34,392 nt of DNA from Nevskiaceae bacterium (GTDB lineage Bacteria; Pseudomonadota; Gammaproteobacteria; Nevskiales; Nevskiaceae): contig SCVA01000051.1 in assembly GCA_004297005.1 (NCBI GenBank), positions 1-34,392 of the forward strand, given 5' to 3'. This document shows positions 25,031-32,003 of this stretch, one piece after another. The notes below the pieces were generated by a model. It ran no database searches. It had not been told where the DNA came from and worked only from the letters and a program-made list of their open reading frames with translations. The first letter of the stretch is position 1. Each line of letters opens with the position of its first letter. A program made the translations under genes and the position numbers.

Positions 25031-25117
25031 GGGGATTCGCAAGGTGGGGAAACAAACGGCGCGCGGCCCCTGGGGCCAGGCGCTCAAGGGGGCACAGTCT
25101 AGCGTCTGGACCGCAGG

Positions 25118-25372
25118 CTAGTCTTTCAGCAGCGGGTCCAGACCGCCGGCACGCTCCAGCGCGGCCAGATCGTCGAAGCCGCCGACGTGGGTATCGCCAA
25201 CATAAATCTGCGGCACCGTGCGGCGGCCGGTGCGCTCCATCATCTCCTGCCGCACGGCCGGGTCGCGGTCGACCTGCACTTCCTCCGGCGTGACGCCCTT
25301 GCTGGCCAGCAGGCGCTTGGCCAGCGTGCAGTAAGGGCAATAGCCGGCGGTGTACATCCGGACCGGCTTCAT
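25118..25372 (-). CDS. grxC: Glutaredoxin 3
   Basis: This 84-residue thioredoxin-fold protein has the dithiol active site CPYC (Cys12, Cys15), the cis-Pro motif TVPQIYVGDTHVGGFDDLAAL and the usual GrxC length. It reduces disulfides and glutathionylated proteins using glutathione. It starts two bases after the rhodanese stop and lies 87 bases before secB, in the conserved operon order. Confidence 0.95.
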   Translation of the reverse strand: MKPVRMYTAGYCPYCTLAKRLLASKGVTPEEVQVDRDPAVRQEMMERTGRRTVPQIYVGDTHVGGFDDLAALERAGGLDPLLKD

Positions 25373-25374
25373 GG

Positions 25375-25809
25375 CTACTTGGCCGTCACCGGCAAGCTGG
25401 CGCCGACCCAGGCGTTGAGGCCACCGGCCAGCGGGTAGACCTCGGCGAAGCCGGCCTGCTTGAGCAGCAGCACCGATTCCCGCGAGGTGCCGCCCAGGGC
25501 GCAATAGACGATCAGGGGCTTGGACTTGTCCTTTTCCAGCTCGGTGAGCCGGCCCTTGAGCTTGTCGTGCGGGATGTTGACCGCGCCCAGCAGGTGGCCC
25601 TTCTTGAAGTCAGCCACCGGACGCACATCGACCACCCGCGCGTCGCGGTCGTTGATCAGCCGCACCGCTTCGGCGGGCGGCAGCTTCTTGCCGCCGGTGA
25701 GCGAGCCGTGGACCTCGTTGGCGATCAGGGCCAGCACGGTGGCGCCGAGCGCGGCCATCAGCAGTGGGTGGGCGGCGGCGAACTGCAGGAGCTGTTGCAT
25801 CGAATCCAT
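25375..25809 (-). CDS. Membrane-anchored rhodanese-like domain protein (YibN-like)
   Basis: This 144-residue protein has an N-terminal transmembrane helix (about 12-31, HPLLMAALGATVLALIANEV) and a single rhodanese domain (ARVVDVRPVADFKKGHLLGAVNIPH). The active-site Cys103 lies in the loop CALGGTSR. The catalytic cysteine suggests sulfur transfer or thiol chemistry. It heads the rhodanese–grxC–secB–gpsA operon, like yibN in enterobacteria. A second in-frame ATG three codons later is a possible start. Its 5' end is 62 bases from the divergent envC start. Confidence 0.9.
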   Translation of the reverse strand: MDSMQQLLQFAAAHPLLMAALGATVLALIANEVHGSLTGGKKLPPAEAVRLINDRDARVVDVRPVADFKKGHLLGAVNIPHDKLKGRLTELEKDKSKPLIVYCALGGTSRESVLLLKQAGFAEVYPLAGGLNAWVGASLPVTAK

Positions 25810-25871
25810 CGGGAATTGAGTTAGATTGGATTATCTCACCGCTGATACCGCCTCGAAAGGCGCCTTCCACC

Positions 25872-27065
25872 TTGCGCGTTCCGCTCACCCTGCTGATGTT
25901 TGCCGCCGGACTGGCCCTGACGGTCGCCGCCCCGGCCCCCGCCGCGGGCGGCAAGGCGGATGCCAAGCCCGCCGCCAGCCAGAAGGAGCTGGACCGGGTG
26001 CGCAGCCGCATCGAGGCCCTGGGCCGCTCCCTGGACAAGGACCGCGGCCAGCGTGACGTGCTGGACGACCAGATCGAAGCCGCCGAAAAAAGCCTGGCCG
26101 CCAGCCAGGCCAGCCTGAGCCGGCTGACCGAGGAGCTGGCGGCCCGCCAGGCGGAGCTGACCCGCGCCCAGACGCAGCGCGACCTCGCCCAGCAGCGCCT
26201 GGGCGGCGAGCGTCTGGCTCTGGCCCAGCAATTGCGCGCCGCCTTCGTCGGCGGTCAGCGCGACCAGCTCAAGTTGCTGCTGTCGCAGGACAGCGCGGTG
26301 CCCGTAGGCCGGCTGCTCACCTATCACGACTACCTGGGTCGTGCCCGCGCCGACCGGGTGCGTGGCATCCAGGCCGATCTCAAGACCCTGGAAGAAGCGG
26401 AAGCGCGGATTCGCAGCGAGACCCAGCGCATGGCTGACACCAGGGCCCAGCACGAGCTAGCGCTGAACGAGGAGCTGCGCCTGAAGCGGGAACGCGAGCG
26501 GCTGCTGGCGCGCCTGAACGAGCGCATCGGCGATGAGGAGGACCAGCTCAAGCGTCTGCAGCGCAGCGAGCAGGAGCTGGTGAAGCTGCTCAGTACCGTG
26601 CGCGACGTGCTCGCCGACGCGCCGGTGACCACGCCCAAGACCATCGAACGCGACGGCCAGCCGGCGCGACCGTTCGGCCAGGCCCGTGGCCGCATGGGGT
26701 GGCCGGTGCGCGGCCCGCTGCTGGCCAACTACGGCGATCCCAAGGTGGGTGGCAAGCTGAGCTGGAAAGGCCTGTGGATCGCCGCCGAGCGTGGCACCCC
26801 GGTGGCGGCCTCCGCGCGTGGCCGGGTGGCCTATGTGGGCTACATGCACCGCTACGGCCTGATCGTGATCCTGGAACACGAGGATGGCCATTTCACCCTT
26901 TACGGCCATCTCGACGGCACCGCAGTGAAGGCCGGCGACAACGTCGCTCCCGGCGACAACCTCGGCGCGGTCGGAGATTCCGGCGGCCACGACCGCACTG
27001 GTCTGTATTTCGAGGTCCGCAAGGGCACCGAACCGCTCGACCCGAGACTCTGGCTGGCACCCTGA
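25872..27065 (+). CDS. envC: EnvC-type murein hydrolase activator (degenerate LytM/M23 domain)
   Basis: With a TTG start at 25872 the protein has 397 residues: signal peptide (MRVPLTLLMFAAGLALTVAAPAPAA), a long coiled coil (about 36-265, rich in Glu/Arg/Leu heptads), then a C-terminal LytM domain (about 285-395). The LytM metal motifs are degraded: WKGLWIAA in place of HxGxD, and GLYFEV in place of HLHFE. It is therefore a regulator rather than a peptidase, as EnvC is for the amidases AmiA/B in septal peptidoglycan splitting. The start is uncertain because no ATG precedes the signal sequence; an ATG at 25896 would lose its positive charge. ctpA follows on the same strand. Confidence 0.9.
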   Translation: MRVPLTLLMFAAGLALTVAAPAPAAGGKADAKPAASQKELDRVRSRIEALGRSLDKDRGQRDVLDDQIEAAEKSLAASQASLSRLTEELAARQAELTRAQTQRDLAQQRLGGERLALAQQLRAAFVGGQRDQLKLLLSQDSAVPVGRLLTYHDYLGRARADRVRGIQADLKTLEEAEARIRSETQRMADTRAQHELALNEELRLKRERERLLARLNERIGDEEDQLKRLQRSEQELVKLLSTVRDVLADAPVTTPKTIERDGQPARPFGQARGRMGWPVRGPLLANYGDPKVGGKLSWKGLWIAAERGTPVAASARGRVAYVGYMHRYGLIVILEHEDGHFTLYGHLDGTAVKAGDNVAPGDNLGAVGDSGGHDRTGLYFEVRKGTEPLDPRLWLAP

Positions 27066-27195
27066 TCCGGATTTCTGTCCGGCGCACCAGCCACCACCAC
27101 AACCGAACCGCCTGTCTGTCACTTTCGGCGGCCGCACGAAAACGCTGTGGTATTGTCCAAGCTCTCGGTTTCCGCCACTTTCGCAATTGATTTCC

Positions 27196-28533
27196 ATGTC
27201 TTCCAGAGTTCGTCTCACCCTCGCGCTGGCCACCGGTGCGGTCCTCGGCGTCGGCATCACCCTGACTCACGGCGTGTTGGCCGAAAAGCAGGTGCCCAGC
27301 AGCGACACGCTGCCCCTGAAGGACCTGCAGGCCTTCGTGGAAATTCTCAACCGGGTGAAGAGCGACTACGTCGAGCCGGTCAGCGACGACAAGCTGCTGG
27401 AGAACGCGGTGCGCGGCATGCTCGCCGGCCTCGACCCGCACTCGTCTTATCTGGACAAGGACGAGTTCAAGGACATGAGCACCACCACCACCGGCAAGTT
27501 CGGTGGCCTGGGTATCGAAGTACAGATGAAGGACGGTCTGGTATTCGTGGTCAGCCCGATCGACGACACTCCGGCGGCCAAGGCCGGCATCCAGTCCGGC
27601 GATTTCATCGTCAAGATCAACGAGGACACCGTGCGCGGCCTGTCGCTGAAGGAAGCGGTGGACAAGATGCGCGGCGACCCCGGCAGCAAGATCAGCCTCA
27701 CGGTGCTGCGTCAGTCTGCAGACAAGCCGCTGGTGTTCGACATGAAGCGCGACACCATCAATGTCGCTTCCGCCAAGGGCAAGCTGCTGGAGCCGGGCTA
27801 CGGCTATCTGCGTGTCAGCCAGTTCACCGCCACCACTGGCAAGCTGGTGCTGGAAGAGCTCAAGAAGATCAAGAAGGATGGCGACCTGCGCGGCTTGGTG
27901 CTGGACCTGCGCAACAACCCGGGCGGCGTGCTGAACGCCGCGGTGGATGTCTCCGACGCCTTCATCGACAAGGGCCAGGTGGTCAGCATCAAGGGCCGTG
28001 ACGCCGACTCCAACCGCGTGTTCAACGCCACGCCTGGGGACGAGCTCTCGGGCCGGCCGCTGGTGGTGCTGGTCAACGGCGGCTCCGCTTCGGCGGCCGA
28101 GATCGTCGCCGGCGCCCTGCAGGACACCCGCCGTGCGGTGATCGTCGGCAGCAAGACGTTCGGCAAGGGCTCGGTGCAGACCATCCTGCCGCTCGCCAAC
28201 GACAGTGCCATCAAGATCACCACCGCCCGCTACTACACACCCTCCGGCCGCTCGATCCAGGCCGAAGGTATCGAGCCGGACATCAGCTTCCAGCCGGTGA
28301 AGATCAGCAAGGCCGACGGCGACCCCTTCGAAGGCATCCGCGAAAAGGAAGCCGACCTCAAGGGCCGTCTCGACAACACCGACGCCGCCAAGGCCGACGA
28401 AGCCAAGAAGGCGGAAGCCAAGGCCGCGGCGGATAAGGTCGCCGCCGACGAGCAGAGCCTGGCCGAGAACGACTACCAGCTCTACGAGGCGCTGAATCTG
28501 CTCAAGGGCCTGACCATCGCGCGCGGCTACTGA
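27196..28533 (+). CDS. ctpA: C-terminal processing peptidase, S41 family (CtpA)
   Basis: This 445-residue periplasmic protease has an N-terminal signal (MSSRVRLTLALATGAVLGVGITLTHG) and a PDZ domain at about 95-180 (GGLGIEVQMKDGLVFVVSPIDDTPAAKAGI). The S41 core has NGGSASAAEIVAGALQD (nucleophile Ser in 297-299) and catalytic lysine in GSKTFGKGS (Lys324). A Lys/Ala/Asp-rich segment (about 385-425) precedes the C-terminus. CtpA trims or degrades envelope proteins, including peptidoglycan endopeptidases in Pseudomonas. Pairing with envC is common and fits a cell-wall role. The ATG at 27196 is preferred over the TTG nine bases earlier. Confidence 0.94.
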   Translation: MSSRVRLTLALATGAVLGVGITLTHGVLAEKQVPSSDTLPLKDLQAFVEILNRVKSDYVEPVSDDKLLENAVRGMLAGLDPHSSYLDKDEFKDMSTTTTGKFGGLGIEVQMKDGLVFVVSPIDDTPAAKAGIQSGDFIVKINEDTVRGLSLKEAVDKMRGDPGSKISLTVLRQSADKPLVFDMKRDTINVASAKGKLLEPGYGYLRVSQFTATTGKLVLEELKKIKKDGDLRGLVLDLRNNPGGVLNAAVDVSDAFIDKGQVVSIKGRDADSNRVFNATPGDELSGRPLVVLVNGGSASAAEIVAGALQDTRRAVIVGSKTFGKGSVQTILPLANDSAIKITTARYYTPSGRSIQAEGIEPDISFQPVKISKADGDPFEGIREKEADLKGRLDNTDAAKADEAKKAEAKAAADKVAADEQSLAENDYQLYEALNLLKGLTIARGY

Positions 28534-28551
28534 CCTCGCGGAGGTCGCATG

Positions 28552-28576
28552 AAAGCCCGGCGCCGCCGGGCTTTTT
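28552..28576 (+). terminator. Rho-independent terminator after ctpA
   Basis: AAAGCCCGGC (28552-28561), loop GCC and GCCGGGCTTT (28565-28574) form a perfect 10-bp stem, followed by further T residues. A smaller hairpin, GACCTC-GCG-GAGGTC, precedes it directly after the stop codon. It separates ctpA from convergent msrA. Confidence 0.9.
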
Positions 28577-28622
28577 GTTGGCCGCGGATTGCGGACGAAT
28601 CAAGCTTCGCCGCCGATGCGCC

Positions 28623-29096
28623 TCAGAAGGCGCAAGCCAGGCCGGGGTGCTTCTCGCCGTACTTCTGGTGGTATTCCTCGGCCGGCCAGAAGGTGCTCGC
28701 CGGCTCGACGCGGGTGACGATGCGACCGGCGAACGGGCCGACGTTGAGCTCTTCGCGCAGCCGCTCGGCGATCAGTTGCTGCTCCGCGCTGTGGGTGAAG
28801 ATCACCGAGCGATATTGGGTGCCGACATCCTCGCCCTGGCGATTGAGCGTGGTCGGATCGTGCATCTCGAAGAAGTAGCGCACCAGTGCCTCGTAGCTGG
28901 TCTGCGCCGGGTCGTAGCTCAGTTCCACCACCTCGGCATGCCCGGTGCGGTCGGTACAGACCTGCTTGTAGGTGGGCTGGGCCAGGGTGCCGCCCTCGTA
29001 GCCCACCCGCGTGGCCAGCACGCCAGGACGGCGGGCGAACTTGTATTCCACACCCCAGAAACAGCCGGCGGCGAAGGTTGCTTTCTCAGGGTTCAT
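28623..29096 (-). CDS. msrA: Peptide methionine sulfoxide reductase MsrA
   Basis: This 157-residue enzyme reduces methionine-S-sulfoxide. It has the active-site motif FAAGCFWGVE (Cys12), GYEGGTLAQPTYKQVCTDRTGHAEVVELSYDP and FWPAEEYHQKYGEKHPGLAC with a second cysteine near the C-terminus. The ATG at 29096 gives the standard short form; an in-frame start at 29132 would add 12 unconserved residues. It lies 60 bases downstream of hvfC on the same strand with no visible terminator, so it may be co-transcribed with the metallophore operon. Confidence 0.94.
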   Translation of the reverse strand: MNPEKATFAAGCFWGVEYKFARRPGVLATRVGYEGGTLAQPTYKQVCTDRTGHAEVVELSYDPAQTSYEALVRYFFEMHDPTTLNRQGEDVGTQYRSVIFTHSAEQQLIAERLREELNVGPFAGRIVTRVEPASTFWPAEEYHQKYGEKHPGLACAF

Positions 29097-29156
29097 GGAT
29101 GCGAAGGCGGCAAGTTGGAAGGCCGCTAGCATGCGGCGGTCGGGCGCGATTTCAAG

Positions 29157-29975
29157 CTAGCGGCGGGTGCCGACGATCACATCGCGTTCGCGCAGGCCTT
29201 GCAGCATGGTCAGCCCGGGTGTGATCAGGGTTTCGGCCGCCACGCCCAGTTCGGCGGCAATGGTGGCGATCAGCTCGCGGCCACTGGCCCGCGGCTGTTC
29301 GGCTGCCAGCGCCAACAGGCGGGCGGTGACGGCGTTGATCTCCAGGAAGCGCACCTCATCTTGGCGGTTGCGATACACCACCAGCCAGGTGGTCTCGCCG
29401 CCCGGCTCGGTGGGCTGGAATTGCGGACCGATGCGGTGCACCGGGTAGTCGTACCCCAACGTCCAGGCCAAGGGTGAGACGTAGGGCGGCGCGGCCAGCA
29501 GATCGCCGTTGGGGTCGGCCAGCTCCCGCTCCGCTTCATCGGTGCGAGCGGAAGCATCGACGGCAACGAGTCCCGGGTCTCCGGCATCCTCGGCAATCGA
29601 CAGCGCCAGCTCCACCCACTCGTAATGCGCCAGCTCGGGCAGAAAGGGGGGATCTTCCGGCGGCGCGCCACGCTCGTCCTGGAGGTAGCGGACAAATTCC
29701 TCGGCAATGCCGTTGAACAAGGGATCCCGGCACTGGTGCCTGGCGTAGAAGTCACGCACCAACCGGTGCCAGTCAGCGTCAACCAGCAATTGGCGGATCA
29801 CCGGGAAGGCATTGGCCAGAAAGCCCTCGACATTGTTGTAGAACAGCTCGCGGTAGACGCGCAGACGGCGCTCTTCAATGCCCGCCGGGCCGGGCTGCGC
29901 CTCGGGATCACGCAGATGCGCGGTGAAGGCGTACTGCAACTGCTGGAAGCCCGGCCGCATGTCGGTCTCAGCCAT
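29157..29975 (-). CDS. hvfC: HvfC-type partner protein (DUF2063) of the MNIO enzyme
   Basis: This 272-residue protein has an N-terminal DUF2063 helical domain (FQQLQYAFTAHLRDP; ERRLRVYRELFYNNVEGFLANAFPVIRQLL; WHRLVRDFYARHQCRDPLFNGIAEEFVRYL; LPELAHYEWVELAL). The C-terminal part resembles a RiPP-recognition/winged-helix region (EVRFLEINAVTARLLALAAEQPRASGRELIATIAAEL). In the Hvf and methanobactin-like systems this partner binds the precursor and works with the DUF692 enzyme. Its start overlaps the hvfB stop by eight bases. It was long annotated as a putative DNA-binding protein; a regulatory role is a less likely alternative. Confidence 0.88.
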   Translation of the reverse strand: MAETDMRPGFQQLQYAFTAHLRDPEAQPGPAGIEERRLRVYRELFYNNVEGFLANAFPVIRQLLVDADWHRLVRDFYARHQCRDPLFNGIAEEFVRYLQDERGAPPEDPPFLPELAHYEWVELALSIAEDAGDPGLVAVDASARTDEAERELADPNGDLLAAPPYVSPLAWTLGYDYPVHRIGPQFQPTEPGGETTWLVVYRNRQDEVRFLEINAVTARLLALAAEQPRASGRELIATIAAELGVAAETLITPGLTMLQGLRERDVIVGTRR

Positions 29976-30843
29976 GCGCGACCCGCAGCGATGGTTGGAC
30001 CCTGGCCTGTGCGGCATTGATGCGCTGAATTTCCTGCATCAGCTCCGCTAGCGGCGGGATGTTGAAGTCGCGCTCCAGCAGCGTCGGCACCGGCCCCAGG
30101 CGGGTGTAGACCTCGTCCAGCAGCGTCCAGGCCGGATCGTCAACCTCACTTCCGTGCGTGTCGATGCGCAGGTCTTCGGCTTCGACGTAGTGGCCGGCGA
30201 GATGTAGGTAACGCACCCGTTCCAGCGGCAGCGCGTCGAGAAAGCCGAGGGCATCGTAGCGGTGGTTGATGCTGTTGACCACCAGGTTGTTCACATCGAG
30301 CAGCAGGTCACAGTCGGCACGCTCAACCACCGCGCGGACGAACTCGGCCTCGCTCAGCTCGGTGGCCAGCGGGGTGTAGTAGCTGGCGTTTTCCAGCGCG
30401 ATACGGCGTTCGAGGATGTCCTGCACGCGGCGCACGCGCGCCGCCACATAGTCCACCGCCTCTTCGGTGAACGGGATCGGCATCAGGTCGTAGAGATGAC
30501 CGTCGTCCGAGCAGAACGTGAGATGTTCGGAATAATCGGCGATGCCGTGCTGGTCGAGAAAGACCTTAAGCGCGCGGACGAAATCTTCATCCAGCGCCGC
30601 CGGCGAGCCAATCGAGAGCGACAGGCCATGCGCCACAAACGGAAAGCGCTCGGTAAAGGCACGAAACTGCCGCCCAAGGCGACCGCCCATGCGCATCCAG
30701 TTTTCCGGCGCCACTTCCAGAAAGCCGATGCCCTCACCAGGCATCGGCGCCACTTCACTCAGCGGGCCGAGCAGGGCTCGGCGCAAGCCAAGGCCCGCAC
30801 CGCGTAGCGCCGGACTGACGGCGGACACGGTGCGGGTATTCAT
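29968..30843 (-). CDS. hvfB: HvfB-type multinuclear non-haem iron oxidative enzyme (DUF692/MNIO)
   Basis: This 291-residue TIM-barrel protein of the DUF692 (MNIO, MbnB-like) family retains the metal-binding pattern: His72 (AHGLSLSIGS), His107 (SEHLTF), Glu151 (ALENASYY), Asp183 and Asn185 (LLDVNN), His194 (SINH), His214 and His218 (HLAGH), Asp228-His230 (DTHG) and Glu257 (LLERD). Family members use two or three iron ions to oxidise precursor cysteines; HvfB enzymes convert EGKCG-type cysteines into oxazolone/thioamide groups. It lies 30 bases after the HvfA gene and overlaps hvfC. The ATG at 30843 is preferred over a TTG two codons earlier. Confidence 0.93.
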   Translation of the reverse strand: MNTRTVSAVSPALRGAGLGLRRALLGPLSEVAPMPGEGIGFLEVAPENWMRMGGRLGRQFRAFTERFPFVAHGLSLSIGSPAALDEDFVRALKVFLDQHGIADYSEHLTFCSDDGHLYDLMPIPFTEEAVDYVAARVRRVQDILERRIALENASYYTPLATELSEAEFVRAVVERADCDLLLDVNNLVVNSINHRYDALGFLDALPLERVRYLHLAGHYVEAEDLRIDTHGSEVDDPAWTLLDEVYTRLGPVPTLLERDFNIPPLAELMQEIQRINAAQARVQPSLRVAHG

Positions 30844-30873
30844 GGGCAAATCAACCGATCTCTACCGGAACCC

Positions 30874-31227
30874 TTAATGGGTCTTAGCCTTGTCGGCGCC
30901 GCACTTGGCTTCACCGCACTTGGCTTCGCCAGCCTTCTTCTCGGCGCCACACTTGGCTTCGGCGGCCTTCTTCTCGGCGCCGCACTTGGCTTCACCGCAC
31001 TTGGCTTCGCCAGCCTTCTTCTCGGCGCCACACTTGGCTTCGGTCGTCTTCTTGCCGGCACCGCACTTGCCTTCACCGCACTTCGCCTCGCCGGTCTTGG
31101 CGTCGCCGATGGAGGCGACCATGTAGCCGGAGGAGAGATCGGAAGCGGCGAACACCGGCGCCGCGCCACAGAAGGCGAAGGCGGTGCCGAGAGCGAGAGC
31201 GAGGGGCTTCTTGTTGAGGTTACGCAT
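30874..31227 (-). CDS. hvfA: HvfA-type RiPP metallophore precursor with eight E(A/G)KCG motifs
   Basis: This 117-residue precursor has a signal peptide (about 1-28, ending VFAAS) and a short spacer (SSGYMVASIGDAKTG). The remainder is a Lys/Glu/Cys-rich core with eight cysteines (50, 55, 66, 77, 82, 93, 104, 109). Seven lie in EAKCG and one in EGKCG. The motifs run double-single-double-single-double. The family product is exported and binds copper after the cysteines are oxidised by HvfB/HvfC. GGAGACACC precedes the ATG at 31227. Generic annotation may call it a low-molecular-weight 'DUF2282-like' protein; the motif set and neighbours argue for the metallophore. Confidence 0.9.
   Translation of the reverse strand: MRNLNKKPLALALGTAFAFCGAAPVFAASDLSSGYMVASIGDAKTGEAKCGEGKCGAGKKTTEAKCGAEKKAGEAKCGEAKCGAEKKAAEAKCGAEKKAGEAKCGEAKCGADKAKTH
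30898..31089. repeat. 81-bp tandem repeat in the metallophore core (about 2.4 copies)
   Basis: Residues 47-73, 74-100 and 101-110 of the HvfA precursor form a 27-residue unit, EAKCGE(A/G)KCGA-KK-EAKCGAEKKAG, in two full copies and one partial copy. The DNA units are 31009-31089, 30928-31008 and 30898-30927. The DNA is nearly identical between copies, so copy number could change by slippage or recombination, altering the number of modified cysteines by three per unit. Confidence 0.85.
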
Positions 31228-31250
31228 GGTGGTGTCTCCAGGGTTGCAGT

Positions 31251-31266
31251 GGCCGCGAACGCGGCC
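31251..31266. repeat. Hairpin between the DoxX and HvfA genes
   Basis: GGCCGC-GAAC-GCGGCC forms a 6-bp stem with a four-base loop in the 80-base gap between the DoxX and precursor genes. It could be an mRNA-processing or stability element that raises precursor message relative to the membrane gene. No T-tract in the minus direction supports full termination. Confidence 0.3.
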
Positions 31267-31307
31267 GTGATTGAAATGATGCGGGCTCTATGCGGCCCGC
31301 CAGCACT

Positions 31308-31928
31308 CTACGCCGTCCGGGCAGCCGCAGATGCATCGAGCCGACGGCGTATCCAGTAGTCCAGGCTGACCCAGCGACCAGCGCCGGTGAAGAACAGCGA
31401 CAGCAGCATGACCAGATAAGTGACCGCGAATTCCACACCGTTGTTCAATACCACCAGTGAGCCGTGTCGGGTCAACTCCTCGTATTCCCCGCTCTGCATG
31501 AGCAGCTCCTTGGCGCGGTGGAGCGCGGCAGTGGCCTCCATGGTCCGCTCGGTGGCGAACAGCCCCATGCCTTCGGAGATCGCCAGCCAGCCGTTTTCCC
31601 AGTGCACGGTGGCGATGGCCACCAGCATGGTCGCCATCATCGGCAAGGCCATCCAGCGCAGCGCCAGACCGAGAGCCAGACTCAGCGCACCGCCCAACTC
31701 GGCGGCGATCGCCAGGCTGGCCATCAGGGCCGGAAACGGCAGGCCCAGGCCCCATTCGGCGTTGCCAAACCAGTCCACGGTGTCGGAGAAGCTCATGGCC
31801 TTGTTCCAGCCCGCCATCCACATCACCGGTGCGAGGTAGACGCGTAGCAGCAGCGGCGCCAACCAGTCAGCGCGACGGCTAGCGTCGAGCTGGGTTTGCA
31901 GGCGCAGGGCGAAGTTGGCGAGAGGCAT
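31308..31928 (-). CDS. hvfD: HvfD-type DoxX family membrane protein
   Basis: This 206-residue DoxX-family inner-membrane protein has about four hydrophobic helices: LAPLLLRVYLAPVMWMAGWNK (about 29-49), LMASLAIAAELGGALSLALGLALRW, ALPMMATMLVAIATVHW and VEFAVTYLVMLLSLFFTGAGRW. The helix-1 Arg and the GWNK-like sequence are typical. DoxX proteins accompany hvfABC in Haemophilus and other proteobacteria, but their exact role (redox, transport or sulfur chemistry) is not established. It is the first gene of the operon here, 80 bases before the precursor gene, and is divergent from the AraC regulator. Confidence 0.85.
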   Translation of the reverse strand: MPLANFALRLQTQLDASRRADWLAPLLLRVYLAPVMWMAGWNKAMSFSDTVDWFGNAEWGLGLPFPALMASLAIAAELGGALSLALGLALRWMALPMMATMLVAIATVHWENGWLAISEGMGLFATERTMEATAALHRAKELLMQSGEYEELTRHGSLVVLNNGVEFAVTYLVMLLSLFFTGAGRWVSLDYWIRRRLDASAAARTA

Positions 31929-31960
31929 GGCTGGCTCTGAGAAGGAACGCCGCCATACTA

Positions 31961-31992
31961 GGGGGCACCGGGCAGCCGCACCGGTCGCCCCC
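31961..31992. promoter_or_regulatory. Candidate AraC operator in the divergent hvfD/AraC promoter region
   Basis: The 75-base divergent gap contains a direct repeat GCACCGG at 31965-31971 and 31978-31984, flanked by GGGGGC (31961-31966) and GCCCCC (31987-31992), which are mutually inverted. On the minus strand TAGTAT lies immediately downstream and could serve as a -10 for the hvfDABC operon. AraC-family proteins commonly bind direct repeats next to or overlapping the -35 region. This is a pattern reading only. Confidence 0.4.
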
Positions 31993-32003
31993 GTCCAGCA
32001 TTT

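Noticed and set aside
30898..31089. CRISPR-like array in the repeated region
   Set aside because: The repeats are 81-bp in-frame coding units of the precursor with no unique spacers; no cas genes are present.
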